7,479 bases of DNA from Pseudomonadota bacterium (GTDB taxonomy: Bacteria > Myxococcota > Myxococcia > Myxococcales > Vulgatibacteraceae). Position 1 is the stretch's first letter. Every line of letters starts with the position of its first letter. Shown here one piece after another: positions 6,302 to 7,479 of this stretch. Below the pieces are notes generated by a model. The model ran no database searches and had not been told where the DNA came from. It worked only from the letters and a program-made list of their open reading frames with translations. The stretch covers positions 1-7,479 of the forward strand of contig JAEZJH010000615.1 in the NCBI GenBank assembly GCA_023436385.1. Direction: 5' to 3'. Both the position numbers and the translations under genes were made by a program.

Positions 6302-6490
6302 CTATCGCGGCGGCATGACATCGGAACGCCAGAATTGCTTCTCTTTTGTGGCGTCCGGGACCTCGCCACCATGCATACGCTCGAGGACCAACCGCGCCGC
6401 GAATTGCTTCTGTTGGAACAGCCGCCGCTGAAGCGATGACTCCGCAATCACCCACCAATCGCGATGGAGGAAACTGCGAGAGCCCTCATC
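6302..6490 (-). other. Unassigned coding-like stretch upstream of the RAYT gene
   Basis: On the - strand a frame ending at 6302 translates, over its last ~60 codons, into a protein-like sequence with mixed hydrophobic and charged residues (for example RDWWVIAESSLQRRLF and KEKQFWRSDVMPP). Upstream of about 6490 the same frame becomes low-complexity. It ends 10 bp before the RAYT start. I do not recognise it. It may be the 3' remnant of a broken gene, or chance. Confidence 0.3.
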
Positions 6491-6935
6491 GCACAGAGGC
6501 GCTGGTAAACCGTTACCATGGAACGATCTTACGCCGATTCCTCGACACGCAAATCGTCCTGCTGTCTCTCCCGTCGAAGGCGACGGAGGAAGTGGCCCGA
6601 CGGAAGATCGCAAAGAGTCGCGCGCTCGGAGCGAACGCACAGGCGTCGCTCGCGGTGCACCTGGCGCGCCGTGTCGATGCACCTCGCCCCACCGGCCGAT
6701 CCGCGGCGAGAACCGCGGCTTGTCCGGTTTTTCGACTCGGCTCCCCGCTGGTCCAGCCAGCAGTTCTGTCTCAGGGTGGCCGGCACCCTCAACCTCGGCG
6801 AGCACCGCGAAGACCGTTTCCGAAGGGGGCGCCAACGTCCCGGCTGTCCCGGAGTAGGCGAGACTCCGCGGCGACGCTGTTGTTCCATGTGCGAGCCGGC
6901 GGCGCCCGACTAGAACCGCGGTGGCGGTCCGCGAC

Positions 6936-7076
6936 CTCTCCCTCCTCCCCAAGCGGGCCAGCAATCAACCTCAGTGGAACCTGAAAGACGTCTGGCTCGG
7001 AAGGAGCGAACTCCACCAGATCGCTGATTTCAAGGCATGACAGGCTTCTGATTTCAGCGCGCATGAGATCGTGCAT
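6936..7076 (-). pseudogene. Imm8-like immunity protein fragment
   Basis: From ATG 7064 (or ATG 7076) on the - strand, 43 codons read MRAEIRSL, then DLVEFAPSEPDVF, then RLIAGPLGEEGE. This closely resembles, from memory, the N-terminus of Imm8 immunity proteins, which neutralise polymorphic or contact-dependent toxins: a start like MRAE-x-(K/R)SL, a D-x-E-x-x-x-P-x-(D/E)P-(D/E)-x-F segment, then GPxGEEGEESFD. Intact members are about 110-120 residues. Here similarity stops after GEEGE, where SFD and the following CTPxWL motif are expected; the frame goes on with unrelated residues. A PPPRF-stop reading in another frame just after is compatible with frameshifting but is weak. No toxin gene is visible. 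I treat it as a broken orphan immunity gene. Confidence 0.5.
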
Positions 7077-7259
7077 CCATGGTGTCGAGGCTCCGCTGCC
7101 GAACGGCCGTCCCTCGGGTTTGCGCTTCAGCTCGAGACTGGGGCTCTCGCTGCATGTCCATGTGTGGGTTCGTTGCCTTCCCGGCGTAACGCCGTCCGAA
7201 ACGGCCCACAAGCCCGCTCCGGTCCCGCCCCCAGAGCGGCCCCCAGACACACGGCGGTC

Positions 7260-7270
7260 GGGGTCAGGGA
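7260..7270 (+). repeat. GGGGTCAGGGA motif, possible RAYT-associated repeat arm
   Basis: GGGGTCAGGGA resembles the GGGGTCAGGC-type sequences that I recall flanking RAYT genes in several GC-rich bacteria. It lies about 970 bp upstream of the RAYT start. No second full copy is seen; the palindrome at 5425-5439 shares only GGGGTC. Weak call. Confidence 0.25.
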
Positions 7271-7379
7271 CGTATGCGCCAGGGATTCATGCCACGGCGG
7301 TCGCGGCCCGGAACCGTCATCGAGCCATCCAATCTGGCCCTCCCAGCGATCACTCGGGCGTCGGTCCGGTCCCTCGTCC

Positions 7380-7403
7380 CCGGAAACACATCTGCCGATT
7401 TCA
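7380..7403 (-). repeat. Inverted, permuted copy of the 3.2-kb repeat core
   Basis: On the - strand this reads TGAAATCGGCAGAT followed directly by GTGTTTCCGG. Both blocks occur exactly in repeat unit 2, but in the opposite order: GTGTTTCCGG at 3340-3349, then TGAAATCGGCAGAT at 3350-3363, adjoining without a gap. A 14-bp plus a 10-bp exact match, both adjacent, is unlikely by chance. It suggests that a wider dispersed repeat family exists in this genome. Confidence 0.6.
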
Positions 7404-7479
7404 AGATTCAACACTCCTCAAACCGCAGACGACACCACAGCCCGGAGCAGCCCCATCGCGCCGATCGGCCCCCCATTTC

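Larger units (their letters stand above)
6293..7479. other. Long region without an intact recognisable gene
   Basis: About 1.2 kb upstream of the RAYT gene. Open frames occur on both strands, but their translations are mostly Arg/Pro/Ser-rich and match nothing I know. Within it I see an Imm8-like fragment on the - strand (6936-7076), a coding-like stretch at 6302-6490, an 11-bp direct repeat GAATTGCTTCT (6332-6342 and 6401-6411), a CCGCGG inverted pair (6701-6718), a GGGGTCAGGGA motif (7260-7270) and a repeat core at 7380-7403. Parts such as 6331-6350 and 7397-7430 are less GC-rich than the genes to the left. No tRNA or rRNA was recognised. The picture is of decayed accessory DNA, but a short real gene could be missed. 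Confidence 0.6.

Noticed and set aside
5598..6458. 286-codon open frame on the - strand overlapping the RAYT gene
   Set aside because: It is a frame-shifted shadow of the transposase: no HUH or Tyr motif and a Gly/Ala/Arg-rich translation.
6701..6718. CCGCGG inverted pair as a terminator or operator
   Set aside because: CCGCGG is self-complementary and common in GC-rich DNA; no T-tract or adjacent gene end supports a function.
6690..6735. RIGRW on the - strand as the C-terminus of a frameshifted Imm8 gene
   Set aside because: The distance from the Imm8-like start is about right and intact members have RIG-W near the end, but the middle of the protein could not be traced in any frame, so the match may be chance.
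7127..7414. 95-codon open frame on the - strand near the window end
   Set aside because: No ribosome binding site, no recognisable family, and its start overlaps the dispersed repeat core.
1..7479. CRISPR array, tRNA or rRNA
   Set aside because: No regularly spaced short repeats with unique spacers and no cloverleaf or rRNA signature were found by eye. The 89-bp-period repeats have only two good copies and almost no spacer.

Overview
The window is GC-rich with strong codon bias toward G/C. It looks like a chromosomal segment of a GC-rich Gram-negative bacterium. A member of Myxococcota or a neighbouring former deltaproteobacterial lineage is my best guess. The reasons are a lipoprotein with a Gly/Ser/Asp-rich tether, a REP-associated transposase with a GARxGAGRP-type N-terminus, and sensory hydrogenase genes at high GC. 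The taxonomy is inference.

Left part (24-3197, + strand): three tightly packed genes form a probable H2 or redox sensing module. They encode a small thioredoxin-fold [2Fe-2S] protein, a HydS-type sensory [FeFe]-hydrogenase (two [4Fe-4S] motifs, an H-cluster domain, an extra four-Cys FeS module, a PAS domain and a signalling helix), and a SpoIIE-type PP2C phosphatase with a conserved C-terminal domain of unknown function. ATGA and 29-bp overlaps indicate one transcript with coupled translation. The likely flow is: H2 or redox state read at the H-cluster, a change relayed through the PAS/helix part, and altered dephosphorylation of an unknown phosphoprotein, perhaps an anti-anti-sigma factor. 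No target, kinase or hydrogenase maturase is visible here. The operon may begin before the window.

Middle (3198-4458): a convergent intergenic region carries two 82-bp imperfect direct repeats plus a decayed third start. It is followed on the - strand by a lipoprotein gene with an internal duplication. Upstream of that gene lie a 5'-UTR hairpin and a good intrinsic terminator for transcription arriving from the upstream hydrolase gene.

Right part (4459-6292, - strand): an alpha/beta hydrolase and, upstream of it, a REP-associated tyrosine transposase (RAYT) with an unusually long C-terminal tail.

Far right (6293-7479): about 1.2 kb without an intact gene that I can defend. It holds what looks like a broken N-terminal piece of an Imm8-type immunity protein, a short unassigned coding-like stretch next to the RAYT gene, a GGGGTCAGG-type motif, and near the end an inverted, permuted copy of the core of the 3.2-kb repeats. 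I read it as a degraded accessory area. The most interesting system is the sensory hydrogenase-phosphatase module. It resembles a known but poorly characterised family rather than something entirely new.
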